Numbered from the stretch's first letter, positions 48,092 to 57,205 are shown. The stretch: DNA of 64,000 nucleotides from Pseudohongiella sp. (GCA_013204155.1 JABMOK010000186.1:16210-80209), one strand, 5' to 3'. A program made the numbers and translations. Notes: a model not told the origin generated them from the letters alone.

Positions 48092-48500
48092 GAGGTATCC
48101 CCACAAAATTCCAATGGTTCGCGTTAGATTTTATTAGGGTTTTATGTGGCCTGCACGCGAAGCCGAGTCGGTGAGTCTTTTTGCGCACGGCCATCTATCC
48201 TTCAATTTAACCAGCGCTGCGGAACTACATTCCTCCAGAAAGATCTTCGAAGCTGAGAAGATTCATGTTGCTTTTTAGGAAAGAGACTACGGACAGTTGG
48301 TTCTCCTTCGGCTCAGACAGTCCTCGCTTAATCTGGCTAAATTGAAGGATAGAAACATGGCCTGATTGTGCGCAAAGAGACTCACCGACTCGACTCCACT
48401 CAATTAAGTGAACACGGCTGGTCTTTTTATTTCTATAAGTGTTCCCATTTTCAATCCGCAATTCAGGCGCCGAGAAAATATTATTTCGTGGGGATATCTC
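48092..48500 (-). mobile_element. MITE-like repeat element, copy 2, with hairpin C
   Basis: About 409 bp without genes. Terminal inverted repeats: GAGGTATCCCCACAAAATT (48092-48110) and the reverse complement of 48482-48500, 16 of 19 positions equal. Inside is hairpin C: arms 48157-48214 and 48333-48399, bulges AAAC and TGATT on the right arm, and a 118-nt loop (48215-48332). It is oriented opposite to copy 1. Its empty GGCGCCT site (48465-48471) corresponds to where hairpin A is found in copy 1. It lies between the LLM gene and the trp promoter. Confidence 0.85.
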
Positions 48501-48612
48501 AGACTCGGATCCTTTCTCACTGGCCCTTATCAATGCCTAGTCTATGATGGCCTGATAGATGCCGCTACGAAGTTTCGCATAGTCATCCAGGCCAGTGACC
48601 GGGATAAAGCGG

Positions 48613-48641
48613 TTGACATAAATTGGAGCCTGGCGCATCAT
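48613..48641 (+). promoter_or_regulatory. Predicted sigma-70 promoter of trpL-trpE(G)
   Basis: A perfect -35 TTGACA (48613-48618), a 17-bp spacer and CATCAT (48636-48641, 4 of 6) as -10. A start around 48648-48651 would place the leader ATG at or within a few bases of the mRNA 5' end, i.e. a leaderless leader peptide. Confidence 0.65.
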
Positions 48642-48650
48642 GCCGCCCCT

Positions 48651-48713
48651 ATGAATACACGATTTTACTTTTGGTGGCTAGCTAACGCGGGTTGCCAGGA
48701 GAAACAGTTCTAG
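48651..48713 (+). CDS. trpL: trp leader peptide
   Basis: A 20-codon ORF whose product contains FYFWWLANAG, with tandem TGG TGG Trp codons at 48672-48677 flanked by aromatic codons. It lies between a TTGACA promoter and trpE(G), followed by an inverted repeat. This is the layout of a Trp-codon attenuation leader: a ribosome stalled at the Trp codons when charged tRNA-Trp is scarce changes the fold of the downstream RNA. It was missed by length-filtered ORF calling. Confidence 0.85.
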   Translation: MNTRFYFWWLANAGCQEKQF

Positions 48714-48724
48714 TTTTCTTCTTT

Positions 48725-48754
48725 GGCCGCCCAGGGTTGTGGCGGTCTATTGTT
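48725..48754 (+). terminator. Candidate trp attenuator hairpin
   Basis: GGCCGCC (48725-48731) pairs with GGCGGTC (48741-48747) over 7 bp with one wobble, followed by TATTGTT. The U-tract is imperfect. I could not assign the alternative antiterminator stem by eye. Confidence 0.55.
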
Positions 48755-48816
48755 CCAAAAAAAATCTTTCATCGCCATAACACTAGCCGGTCATACGGGT
48801 TACGAGGTTATAGGCA

Positions 48817-51027
48817 ATGCAGACAAATACTCAAATTCAATATAAGTGTGCCAGTGGTGTTCAGGTGCGGCGTTCTGCTGTGCAACTGGATTACCAGACT
48901 GCCGTGGATCAGCTTGCGGCTTCATTGGATCACTCTCCAGGGGTTTTGCTGGCTTCCAGCTTCGAATTTCCCGGCAGATACACGCGCTGGGACATTGGTT
49001 TCGTTAATCCACCGCTGCAATTTATTGGTCGCGGCAATAGCCTCGAGATTAAGGCCTTAAATATTCGCGGCGAAATTTTGCTGCCGGAAATTTATCGCGC
49101 GTTACAGGACTGTAAAGCAATCGAACAACTCGATGGTGCGCCGCAAAGCATAAGCTTGTCGCTGGTAACAAAAAGTGAAGAATTCAGCGAAGAGTTGCGC
49201 AGTCGAAAGGCGAGCTTGTTTTCCGTTTTGCGCGAGGTCATCGCCTGCTTTGCCAGTGCAAGTGATCCTTACCTTGGATTATATGGCGCGTTTGGCTATG
49301 ACCTTACTTTTCAGTTTGAAGATGTTATTCGTTACCAGACACGAAATGCCGAGGATAGAGATTTGGTGCTGTATCTGCCAGATCAAATTATTGTCGCCGA
49401 TCATCGTGTCGGAAAAACGATTTGCTATAACTATGAATTTGTCTGTCGCGGATGGGATGCTGAAAAATTTACTGAAACAACCGGTGGGTTTCGCCGCAGT
49501 GGGGTAAAAAGCCCCTACGTCCCGGCGCTTCATACTGCGCAGGATTGCGATCATAAAGCGGGTGAATTTGTTGAGCGGGTAGAACAGGCCCTGGAGTATT
49601 TTCGCCGCGGAGATTTGTTCGAAGTAGTTCCCGGACAAACGTTTTATGAACCCTGCAAGGATAGTCCTGCTACGGTGTTTCAACGACTAAAGGAAAACAA
49701 TCCCTCACCCTACGGGGCGTTGATGAATCTCGGGGAACAGGAATATCTGGTGGCCGCATCACCAGAAATGTTTGTGCGCGTCGATGGCAGGCAGATAGAA
49801 ACCTGTCCGATTTCCGGCACCATTAAAAGAGGTGACGATGCCATCGGTGACGCAACGCAGATTAAGACCTTGTTGAATTCTGCCAAGGACGAGTCTGAAT
49901 TGTCGATGTGCACCGATGTCGATAGAAATGACAAGTCTCGCGTTTGTGAACCGGGCTCGGTAAGAGTCGTTGGGCGCAGACAGATCGAGATGTATTCGCG
50001 CTTGATTCATACGGTGGATCATGTAAAGGGGTACATGAAAGCAGAGTTCGATGCATTGGATGGATTTCTGGCCCATACCTGGGCTGTGACCGTGACCGGC
50101 GCGCCAAAACTTGCCGCAATGCAATTCATCGAACAGCAGGAGAAATCGCCCAGACACTGGTATGGCGGCGCTATAGGCCATATCGGATTCGATGGAAATT
50201 TAAACACCGGCTTAACCTTGCGTACTATTCGGGTTAAAGAGGGCGTAGCTCAGATCAGAGCAGGTGCTACCTTATTAATCGATTCCGATCCGGTAGAAGA
50301 AGAGAAAGAAACCCGACTAAAGGCATCGGCATTAATCGATGCGGTGCGCGGTCAGATTAAATCAGGGCAGGGTAAATCAGGGCAGGGTCAAGGCGCTGAA
50401 GTTTTTAGCTGTGAAGATGGCCTCGGTATCAAAGCCTTGATGGTAGATCATCAGGATTCCTTCGTTCACAATCTCGCCGCCTACTTCCGGCAGTGCTCAG
50501 TTGAACTCACTACTCTGCGACCAGAAGCGGCTCGCAAGTACCTGAAAGATCAGCGAGTCGATTTATTGATTCTGTCTCCTGGGCCATCGACGCCTGAGCA
50601 TTTTGCGATGAAGGCCACGATTGACATGGCGCTGGCACAAGGCATTCCGATTTTTGGAGTCTGTTTGGGCCTGCAGGGCATCGTTGAATATTTCGGTGGC
50701 GACTTGACCCAGCTGGGATATCCGATGCACGGTAAACAATCCCTGATTACTCACCAAGGAAGCGCGCTGTTTGCCGGGATTGCCAGTGAGTTCTCTGCCG
50801 GTAGATATCATTCGCTGATCGCTAAAACTGTACCCGCTTGCCTGCGGGTAACAGCAATAAGCGAAGACAATTCCGTAATGGCGATTGAGCATCAGAGTTT
50901 ACCCATTCAGGCGGTTCAATTTCATCCTGAATCAATCATGAGTCTGGAAAACCAGACTGGTCATCGGCTTATACAAAATGTAGTGGCGGGAGTTGCTAAA
51001 TTGAAATTGATGCAGGAGGCTGTTTAA
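48817..51027 (+). CDS. trpE(G): Anthranilate synthase, fused TrpE-TrpG
   Basis: A 736-residue fusion that converts chorismate and glutamine to anthranilate, the first step of tryptophan synthesis. The TrpE part (~1-520) has LLASSFEFPGRY (a variant of the Trp feedback LLESS motif), RGDLFEVVPGQTF, CPISGTIKRG and RAGATLLIDSDPVEEEKET. A Gly/Gln-rich linker (KSGQGKSGQGQG) precedes the glutamine amidotransferase (~535-736) with catalytic Cys in FGVCLGLQG and His-Glu in QFHPESI. The fused form is typical of rhizobia and several other proteobacteria. Start ATG 48817 with GAGGT upstream; controlled by the leader at 48651. Confidence 0.93.
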   Translation: MQTNTQIQYKCASGVQVRRSAVQLDYQTAVDQLAASLDHSPGVLLASSFEFPGRYTRWDIGFVNPPLQFIGRGNSLEIKALNIRGEILLPEIYRALQDCKAIEQLDGAPQSISLSLVTKSEEFSEELRSRKASLFSVLREVIACFASASDPYLGLYGAFGYDLTFQFEDVIRYQTRNAEDRDLVLYLPDQIIVADHRVGKTICYNYEFVCRGWDAEKFTETTGGFRRSGVKSPYVPALHTAQDCDHKAGEFVERVEQALEYFRRGDLFEVVPGQTFYEPCKDSPATVFQRLKENNPSPYGALMNLGEQEYLVAASPEMFVRVDGRQIETCPISGTIKRGDDAIGDATQIKTLLNSAKDESELSMCTDVDRNDKSRVCEPGSVRVVGRRQIEMYSRLIHTVDHVKGYMKAEFDALDGFLAHTWAVTVTGAPKLAAMQFIEQQEKSPRHWYGGAIGHIGFDGNLNTGLTLRTIRVKEGVAQIRAGATLLIDSDPVEEEKETRLKASALIDAVRGQIKSGQGKSGQGQGAEVFSCEDGLGIKALMVDHQDSFVHNLAAYFRQCSVELTTLRPEAARKYLKDQRVDLLILSPGPSTPEHFAMKATIDMALAQGIPIFGVCLGLQGIVEYFGGDLTQLGYPMHGKQSLITHQGSALFAGIASEFSAGRYHSLIAKTVPACLRVTAISEDNSVMAIEHQSLPIQAVQFHPESIMSLENQTGHRLIQNVVAGVAKLKLMQEAV

Positions 51028-51034
51028 CAGGGTC

Positions 51035-52027
51035 TCATGGCATTTCGTTTGTAAACCAGTTGGCTAATCGCAAGCCGGCGAGTTGAATGCGTCGTGTAGC
51101 GCTACTCTGCATCTGCTGCACATAGGCAGAATCCAGCGGGATACTATTTATGCGCCGGTCTTGAATTTGTGCCGCGGTAATTTCACGGCGTATAGCGCTC
51201 GAATAAACTTGCCTGTGCAGAATCTCCCGACTCTCGTTCAACCACAGCGACCAGTCAGATTTTGCGGGGCTAATAGTGGAACTACGATTCACCGACGGCG
51301 CTTGCAAAAATGCCTGTAGATGAAATGCCAGACCCTCGCCAGTGAGTGCTCGGTCCCAGCGGGCGTGTAGATTTCCGTCATCGGTGGCAATGCCATTGCC
51401 ACCCCGATCTCCCTGGGGAAACAGTTTTTCGGAATACAGCGAACCGGCATGCAAGGGTTGATGGATATCGGCCATCAAGTGCAGCACCCAGCACAGCGCG
51501 ACGGCCCTGATCGCAGGCGATGTTTCGCTATTGGCCAGCAGTCGCGTATTGAAGTCCAGCGCCGTCATCACATTGTGAATCTGGGCTGGACTGCGAATGG
51601 CGGCAGCAGGCTCGCCGTTGATGGCGGCAAAACTGTCGATGTCCAGATAGACATTGCCCTGGGTCTGGGCGGCATCGCGAAGCCAGGCGCCATCGATAAA
51701 GTGCCAGGGGGGTCGATTAAATTCTTCTCGTTCTTGAGCCGGTAAGCGGCGCGCCAAATCAGGCCAATAGGAAGCCTGTCCTAACAGCCATTGCAAACGT
51801 GTTGCATCGTCGGCCTGGGCGAGGGTAGACGGCATGGCATCGATGAAGTCTTGTTGAAAGCGAGGATGTTGCCGCAGGATATTTAAAAGTTGAGCTTTCT
51901 TTTCATCGCCAAGCAAACTCAGTGCAATTGAAGTCGCCAGCCGATGACCTACCGAATCCCAGGCCGATGCAGTTTGTGAGGCCGCAATCAGTATCAACAG
52001 CAGCAAACAACAACACAGTTTTTTCAT
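51035..52027 (-). CDS. Exported S1/P1-type nuclease
   Basis: A 330-residue zinc-dependent phosphodiesterase. A signal peptide ends TASA|WDSVGHRL; the N-terminal Trp and histidines of the trinuclear zinc site follow in sequence: WDSVGH, WHFIDGAW, HLMADIHQPLHAG and NLHARWD. It cleaves single-stranded nucleic acids, or acts as a 3'-nucleotidase for phosphate scavenging in the periplasm. Converges with trpE(G), 7 bp gap. Confidence 0.9.
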   Translation of the reverse strand: MKKLCCCLLLLILIAASQTASAWDSVGHRLATSIALSLLGDEKKAQLLNILRQHPRFQQDFIDAMPSTLAQADDATRLQWLLGQASYWPDLARRLPAQEREEFNRPPWHFIDGAWLRDAAQTQGNVYLDIDSFAAINGEPAAAIRSPAQIHNVMTALDFNTRLLANSETSPAIRAVALCWVLHLMADIHQPLHAGSLYSEKLFPQGDRGGNGIATDDGNLHARWDRALTGEGLAFHLQAFLQAPSVNRSSTISPAKSDWSLWLNESREILHRQVYSSAIRREITAAQIQDRRINSIPLDSAYVQQMQSSATRRIQLAGLRLANWFTNEMP

Positions 52028-52054
52028 GAATTTCTCATCAATGAAAGATCGCGA

Positions 52055-52107
52055 GCGAGTAGAGCGAGTAAAGAGTAGAGAGTAGAGAGTAGAGAGTAAA
52101 GAGTAAA
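52055..52107. repeat. Tandem repeat, 7-9 bp unit, 7 copies
   Basis: Units of GAGTARA, the first two extended to GCGAGTARA, between the livF stop (45 bp away) and the S1/P1 nuclease start (28 bp away). It may lie in the 5' UTR of the nuclease mRNA, where copy-number change could alter expression. Confidence 0.9.
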
Positions 52108-52152
52108 GAAAGTGTAGCAGCGAATAGACAGTTTACGCTCAGGCGGCTTGTT

Positions 52153-52848
52153 TCAGACTTCCAGCCACTCGGCACGCACTGCATCTTCCCCCATAAGGCT
52201 GTCAGCCGTGCCCTCATACACAATTTTGCCGTGACCCATGACATACAGGCGATGGGAGATCTTCAAGGCGATCGAGAGTTTTTGTTCGACTAACAAGATG
52301 GCAACGCCGCGCCTGGCGATCTCCTGCAACAGGTTTGCAACTTGTTCAACAATTTTTGGCGCCAGGCCTTCCGTAGGCTCGTCGATCATGATCATGTCCG
52401 GGTCGCCCATCAGGGTTCGGCACATGCACAACATCTGTTGTTCGCCGCCGCTAAGCACACCCCCCTCCACATCGGCCCTTTCGCCAAGATTGGGAAACAT
52501 TCTGAACATTTCATCGATAGTCCAGCGACCCTGTGTCTGGGTGGATTTCATTCCCAGGATCAAATTTTGTCGTACCGTGAGCGAAGGGAAGATGTCACGA
52601 TTTTCAGGAACATAACCCAGGCCCAGATGGGCGATTTCAAAACTCTCCTTGCCGGCTATTTCCAGGCCCTTAAATTTAATCGAGCCCTGGGGCGCAACTT
52701 CTCCCATAATCGTTTTCACGGTGGTCGATCGGCCAACACCATTACGACCTAGCAGGCTGACTATCTCACCTTTTTGCACGTTAAAATTGACGCCTTGCAA
52801 AATATGGCTCTTGCCATAGTAGGCATGTAGATTACTCACCTCAAGCAC
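52153..52848 (-). CDS. livF: Branched-chain amino acid-type ABC transporter ATP-binding protein LivF
   Basis: A 231-residue ATPase. Walker A reads GRNGVGRST, with Arg replacing the invariant Lys; the signature is LSGGEQQM; Walker B is DPDMIMIDEPTEGL. The start overlaps livG by 8 bp. Codons confirm CGA for the Arg. I recall the same substitution in some proteobacterial LivF homologues, so the protein may still function, probably with LivG as the main ATPase. Confidence 0.9.
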   Translation of the reverse strand: MLEVSNLHAYYGKSHILQGVNFNVQKGEIVSLLGRNGVGRSTTVKTIMGEVAPQGSIKFKGLEIAGKESFEIAHLGLGYVPENRDIFPSLTVRQNLILGMKSTQTQGRWTIDEMFRMFPNLGERADVEGGVLSGGEQQMLCMCRTLMGDPDMIMIDEPTEGLAPKIVEQVANLLQEIARRGVAILLVEQKLSIALKISHRLYVMGHGKIVYEGTADSLMGEDAVRAEWLEV

Positions 52849-53593
52849 TGGTCACCACCTCCCCAAGATAGGCTTCCTGAACTTTCGGGTTGGCGCGTAT
52901 ATTTTCTGGCGTGTCGGTGGCGATTATTTCCCCGTACACCAGCACGGAAATTCTATCGGCAACATCAAACACAATACTCATATCATGTTCCACCATGATC
53001 AGGGTTTTGCCTTCGGTGATGCGTCGTATCAGTTCTACTGCGTTTTCAGCCTCGCTGTGGCTCATGCCGGCAACCGGTTCATCCAACATGACCAATTCGG
53101 CACCACTTGCAATTGCAATGCCCAACTCCAGCGCGCGTTGCTGTGCGTAGGCCAGTTCGCCAGAGGGAAACAAGGCCTTGTCTTTAAGTCCAATTTGCTC
53201 CAGTACATGCATGGTTTTTTCGTTAAGTTCAGTTTGCTTGCCGAGTAGATGCCAGAATGAATATCCATATCCATTGGACCATAGCAGGGCGCAACGCACA
53301 TTCTCGAAGACATTCAGGCGCGGGAAAATATTGGTTACCTGGAAACTGCGGGCTAAGCCTAATCGGGCTATTTCGTATGGGGGTTTGTTTTGTATTTCTG
53401 CGCCATTGAAGTTTATTGTGCCAGCTGTCACATTATAGCGACCGCTTATCAGATGAAATAGAGTCGATTTTCCGGCGCCATTGGGGCCGATGATCGCATG
53501 TTTCTCACCTTCTTTGATGTCTAGCGAAACGCCGCGAATAATTTCGCTTACACCGAAATTTTTGCGTACATCTTTGAGGGTGAGAATGCTCAT
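52841..53593 (-). CDS. livG: ABC transporter ATP-binding protein LivG
   Basis: A 250-residue ATPase with a normal Walker A (GPNGAGKST), the signature region (LAYAQQRALELGIA, replacing LSGGQ as in this subfamily) and Walker B (LVMLDEPVAGMSHSE). It forms the nucleotide-binding pair with LivF. ATG overlaps the stop of livM as ATGA. Confidence 0.92.
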   Translation of the reverse strand: MSILTLKDVRKNFGVSEIIRGVSLDIKEGEKHAIIGPNGAGKSTLFHLISGRYNVTAGTINFNGAEIQNKPPYEIARLGLARSFQVTNIFPRLNVFENVRCALLWSNGYGYSFWHLLGKQTELNEKTMHVLEQIGLKDKALFPSGELAYAQQRALELGIAIASGAELVMLDEPVAGMSHSEAENAVELIRRITEGKTLIMVEHDMSIVFDVADRISVLVYGEIIATDTPENIRANPKVQEAYLGEVVTSA

Positions 53594-54828
53594 GATTCAG
53601 TTTTCTCGCTAGCGGGAATTGCGTTAGCTGACTCCCAGGCGTCACGAAGCTGCGGCAAGGATCGGCGAGTGGCATAAAATGCTGCCACGGCAATAGTTAT
53701 AGCCACTATCCAGGTCAGTGCTGCATCTGTAGCGAGTTGCATACCGAAAAAGGAAAAACTCTGTTCCTCGGTCTGCATCATCTCAATCATTGCTACACAC
53801 GTCATGGAAAACAAGAAGGCGGGAATTCCGCTTATCAGATAGGGCAGGGCGAGCTGCTTCAGATTGCCTCTTAGCCAGGCAGTCTGATGCATCATGATGA
53901 AGCCAGCAAAGCCTCTTGGTAGAAACATCACCGTGAGGATAAACATAATGCCCAGATACAGCATCCACAGTTCTGAATAGTTGCTCAGCAGTGAATTCAT
54001 CAGGGTGAGAATTACCGCGCCAATGATTGGGCCGATGAAATAACCCAGGCCGCCAATGTAGGCCATGAGCAGTACGCGGCCAGAGGTAATCGCATTCAGG
54101 TTTTCTTCTGTTATAAATTCATAATTGAGCGCGAAAAGCCCGCCAGCGATGCCGGCAAACAGGCCGGAGGCGCAGAAGGAAATAAATCGAACCCGGCGTG
54201 CGCTGTACCCAATAAACTCCGCGCGTTCTGGATTTTCGCGCACGGCATTCGCCATTCGCCCCGCTGGAGTTTGCGTAAACAGATACATAAATACAGTGGC
54301 AATGAACACCCATATTGCCGCCAAATAATAGATCTCCAGGTCCTGGGCGAAGTCGACGCCGAAAAATAGTGGGCCGAACGTGCGGTCGCCGCTTATACCC
54401 GCTTCGCCACCGAAGAAATCGGTGAAGATAAGTGATGTTGCGGCGATCAGTTCGCCAATACCTAAAGAGATCATGGCGAAAATAGTGCCTGCTTTGCGGG
54501 TAGAGAAGCTGCCTATAAAAATAGCCGCGAGCAAGCCTATGACACCACCGATGAGGGGAATGAAAAGGATCGAAAAATAGACTGTTTCAAACTCAATCAA
54601 TATCAGCGCGTGTACTGCCAGAAAGCCTCCCAAACCGAAATACACAGCATGCCCAAATGACAACATTCCGCCTTGTCCCAGCAACATGTTGTAACTGAGG
54701 GAAAAGACGATGGCGATCGCCATCTGATTGAAGATCGATATCGCCAGAATTGAATCGAAGAATTGTGGCAAGGCGAGCAGGACTATCAGGTAGCCAATCC
54801 AGACGGAGAGTTTTTTAATCATCCCCAT
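53590..54828 (-). CDS. livM: ABC transporter permease LivM, with C-terminal extension
   Basis: A 412-residue permease with about ten helices. The core (~1-310) has the LivM signature FSLSYNMLLGQGGMLSFGHAVYFGLGG and IGYSARRVRFISFCASGLFAGIAGGLFALNYEF. A ~90-residue tail with two more helices follows (SGIPAFLFSMTCVAMIEMMQ, LTWIVAITIAVAAFY), longer than typical LivM (~330 aa). ATG 54828 shares bases with the livH stop (TAATG), so translation is coupled. The longer ORF to 54933 overlaps livH and is rejected. Confidence 0.88.
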   Translation of the reverse strand: MGMIKKLSVWIGYLIVLLALPQFFDSILAISIFNQMAIAIVFSLSYNMLLGQGGMLSFGHAVYFGLGGFLAVHALILIEFETVYFSILFIPLIGGVIGLLAAIFIGSFSTRKAGTIFAMISLGIGELIAATSLIFTDFFGGEAGISGDRTFGPLFFGVDFAQDLEIYYLAAIWVFIATVFMYLFTQTPAGRMANAVRENPERAEFIGYSARRVRFISFCASGLFAGIAGGLFALNYEFITEENLNAITSGRVLLMAYIGGLGYFIGPIIGAVILTLMNSLLSNYSELWMLYLGIMFILTVMFLPRGFAGFIMMHQTAWLRGNLKQLALPYLISGIPAFLFSMTCVAMIEMMQTEEQSFSFFGMQLATDAALTWIVAITIAVAAFYATRRSLPQLRDAWESANAIPASEKTES

Positions 54829-55778
54829 TATTCTTCTCGCTTGCCCAATAGTCCGGTGGGTCTGAAGATCAATACCAGAACCAATAAAAGGAATGGCAGT
54901 ATTGGTGCCACTTGGGGCAGTGTGAGGGTCCATAGATCATTAAGTGGATGACTGGATTCGAATGAAACACCGATGAGGTTGAGTAGCTCGGGCATGCCCA
55001 CGTCTGAGGCAATGGCATAGGATTGCAATAAACCAATCAGCAGCGAGGCGATAAAGGCTCCCGCTAATGAGCCCAGACCCCCGATGACCACGATTACAAA
55101 AACGATGCTGCCTAATACCGCGGCCATACCAGGAAAGGTAGTCAGCACGGGACCCGCAATGACCCCGGCCAATCCGGCAAGCGCCGTGCCGACGCCAAAT
55201 ACCCCCATGAAAATGAGCGGCACATTGTGCCCCAGATTCGCCACCGTGTTGGGGTGTGTTATCGCCGCCTGAATAATAATGCCGATGCGACTGCGGGTAA
55301 GCACACGGTACAGGCAGATGAAGATACCCAGGGATATGGCAATCATGAATCCTCGATAGGCTGAGAACTCCTGACCGAAGAGTGTGAACAGCGGAAAATC
55401 GAGAATATCGGGCGACTGATAATTTTTGGTGTCACGGCCCCAGATAAACTGGATGGCTTCCTCGACCAGGAAGGCTAGGCCGAACGTAAATACCAGTTCC
55501 GCGACGTGACCGGATTTATGCACACGGCGTAGGCCATAGCGTTCTACTAATGCACCAACGGAGCCAACAATGAGCGGGGCAAAAATCAGCCCAGCCCAAA
55601 ACCCCAGATACTGACTAATGGAAAAGGCAAAGTAGGCGCCGAGCATATAGAAGCTGGCATGAGCAAAGTTAAGCACACCCATCATGCTGAAGATCAGGGT
55701 CAGTCCGCTGGCCAGCATGAACAGTAGCAGGCCAGTTACCAGACCATTGAGGGTGGCGAATATGAGGACTTCTAACAT
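54828..55778 (-). CDS. livH: ABC transporter permease LivH
   Basis: A 316-residue permease. It shows LVTGLLLFMLASGLTLIFSMMGVLNFAHASFYMLGAY and later GVIAGPVLTTFPGMAAVLG, typical of LivH. It pairs with LivM in the inner membrane. It is 74 bp downstream of the binding-protein gene. Confidence 0.92.
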   Translation of the reverse strand: MLEVLIFATLNGLVTGLLLFMLASGLTLIFSMMGVLNFAHASFYMLGAYFAFSISQYLGFWAGLIFAPLIVGSVGALVERYGLRRVHKSGHVAELVFTFGLAFLVEEAIQFIWGRDTKNYQSPDILDFPLFTLFGQEFSAYRGFMIAISLGIFICLYRVLTRSRIGIIIQAAITHPNTVANLGHNVPLIFMGVFGVGTALAGLAGVIAGPVLTTFPGMAAVLGSIVFVIVVIGGLGSLAGAFIASLLIGLLQSYAIASDVGMPELLNLIGVSFESSHPLNDLWTLTLPQVAPILPFLLLVLVLIFRPTGLLGKREE

Positions 55779-55852
55779 GGTTGTTTTAGTAGTTCTGAAT
55801 TCTCAGTAGCGATGAGCTTAAGATCCCTGTTTTCGAGAGCGCCAGGCGCCGT

Positions 55853-57112
55853 TTAACGACGCGGTCGCTGCATCTGGCAACTGGACTCGACGATGGTTTC
55901 TTCGGCGGGCACATGGTATTCGCTGAGCAGGCCAAAACCGGAATTATCGGCGTCGAATTCAACCCCTTCGTCAGTATGCACAGAGACATGCAAGGACTGG
56001 AAAATTTGATGGTCGCTGCCGCGCATCCAGAGTTCTTCGCCACTCATGTTGGTGAAGCGCATATCTTCAAGCGCCAAGGCAATAGTATAGGGATCGGTAC
56101 TCTGAGTTTCTTCCATGGCAGTGACCATCATCTGCAGGGCGTTGACTATGCGTTGCTGGGTGACGTCGTTATTGGGGTTCTTTGCCTTAAAGGCGCGAAT
56201 AAAGTCTTTTCTGGTTTCAGTTGGAATGGGATTAGAGGATTCATTGTGCACCAGTCGGATCAGGTTTTTTCCGTCTTCACCCAAGGTGGCGGTGATTCCA
56301 TCGTAGGCCGCATAAAAAGTGTACACGGGTATTTCCAATCCGGAATCAATGATAGAGCGCGCCAGAGAAACCATGTCGGCGCCAAAGTTTCCGGTGATCA
56401 CGGCATCGGCACCGGATGAAACAATTTTTGTGACATAAGGCGTGAAGTCCTTAACCTGTCCGATCGGATGAAACTCGTTGCCGACGATTTCTATGTCTGG
56501 ACGTTTTTCATTTAACAAGCGAATCGATGTGTCTGCGACTACATGGCCAAAGGAATAATCCTGGCCGATGATATACATGCTCTTGATATCTTGATTTTGC
56601 GCAATATAGTCTGTTAGCACGTTTAGTTTCATCACCGCGTGAGCGTCGAATCGAAAATGCCAAAAGCTGCAATCCTCTTCGGTAAGAGCCGGGTCAACCG
56701 CCGAATAATTAATTTGTAGCACTTCCATTTCGGGATTGCGTCGATTATGTCGCGCAATCGTGGTGCTCAGGGTGTTGGCTACGGCCGAGCTATTGCCCTG
56801 GAAAATAATTTGCAGCCCGTCGCTAACCGCGCGTCTGAATTGCAATTGCGTGTCGGTCGGACTTTGCTTGTTATCCAGTGGAACGATCTCGATCATGCGG
56901 CCACCGAGTATTCCGCCCTTGGAGTTGTACAAATAATCGGCGGCGAATTGCAGGATTTTCAAACCGCTGGTGCCGATGGAGGCAAAGGTGCCGGAAAGAG
57001 GGTCCATAAAGGCGATGCGTACTGGTTCTTGCGCCTGGCTGGCAGTGCTCAGAGAGAGCAGGCTCACCAACAGTAAGCCATTCAATCTAAAGGAGAATAT
57101 TTTACTTTTCAT
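55853..57112 (-). CDS. livK: Periplasmic substrate-binding protein of the liv-type ABC system
   Basis: A 419-residue protein with a signal peptide ending ASQA|QEPVRIAFMDPLSG and the two-lobed Peripla_BP_6 fold (IIGQDYSFGHVVAD, DAVITGNFGADMVSLARS). Homologues bind branched-chain amino acids, amides, urea or aromatic acids; the ligand cannot be read. ATG 57112 replaces the TTG at 57118. It is the first gene of a liv operon ordered K-H-M-G-F. Confidence 0.88.
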   Translation of the reverse strand: MKSKIFSFRLNGLLLVSLLSLSTASQAQEPVRIAFMDPLSGTFASIGTSGLKILQFAADYLYNSKGGILGGRMIEIVPLDNKQSPTDTQLQFRRAVSDGLQIIFQGNSSAVANTLSTTIARHNRRNPEMEVLQINYSAVDPALTEEDCSFWHFRFDAHAVMKLNVLTDYIAQNQDIKSMYIIGQDYSFGHVVADTSIRLLNEKRPDIEIVGNEFHPIGQVKDFTPYVTKIVSSGADAVITGNFGADMVSLARSIIDSGLEIPVYTFYAAYDGITATLGEDGKNLIRLVHNESSNPIPTETRKDFIRAFKAKNPNNDVTQQRIVNALQMMVTAMEETQSTDPYTIALALEDMRFTNMSGEELWMRGSDHQIFQSLHVSVHTDEGVEFDADNSGFGLLSEYHVPAEETIVESSCQMQRPRR

Positions 57113-57176
57113 GGGCAATATCTTTGTTTTTTTATTAATAATCCGTACTCAGGCAGAGGGAACGGAGCGAAACTTG

Positions 57177-57205
57177 ACAGTAACCTAGAGTCTCACCTGA
57201 ATCAA
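57177..57205 (-). promoter_or_regulatory. Possible promoter of livKHMGF
   Basis: On the minus strand, TTGATT (57205-57200), 17-bp spacer, TACTGT (57182-57177), ~65 bp upstream of livK. The rest of the 356 bp divergent gap 57113-57468 shows no other clear site; an ArfB upstream frame (GTG 57406) is not supported. Confidence 0.4.

Noticed and set aside
48408-48713. A 101-residue ORF ending together with the trp leader
   Set aside because: It has no family resemblance and overlaps the repeat; the leader is the short ORF starting at 48651.
53590-54933. LivM beginning at 54933
   Set aside because: The first ~35 residues would lie inside livH and lack membrane character; TAATG coupling favours 54828.
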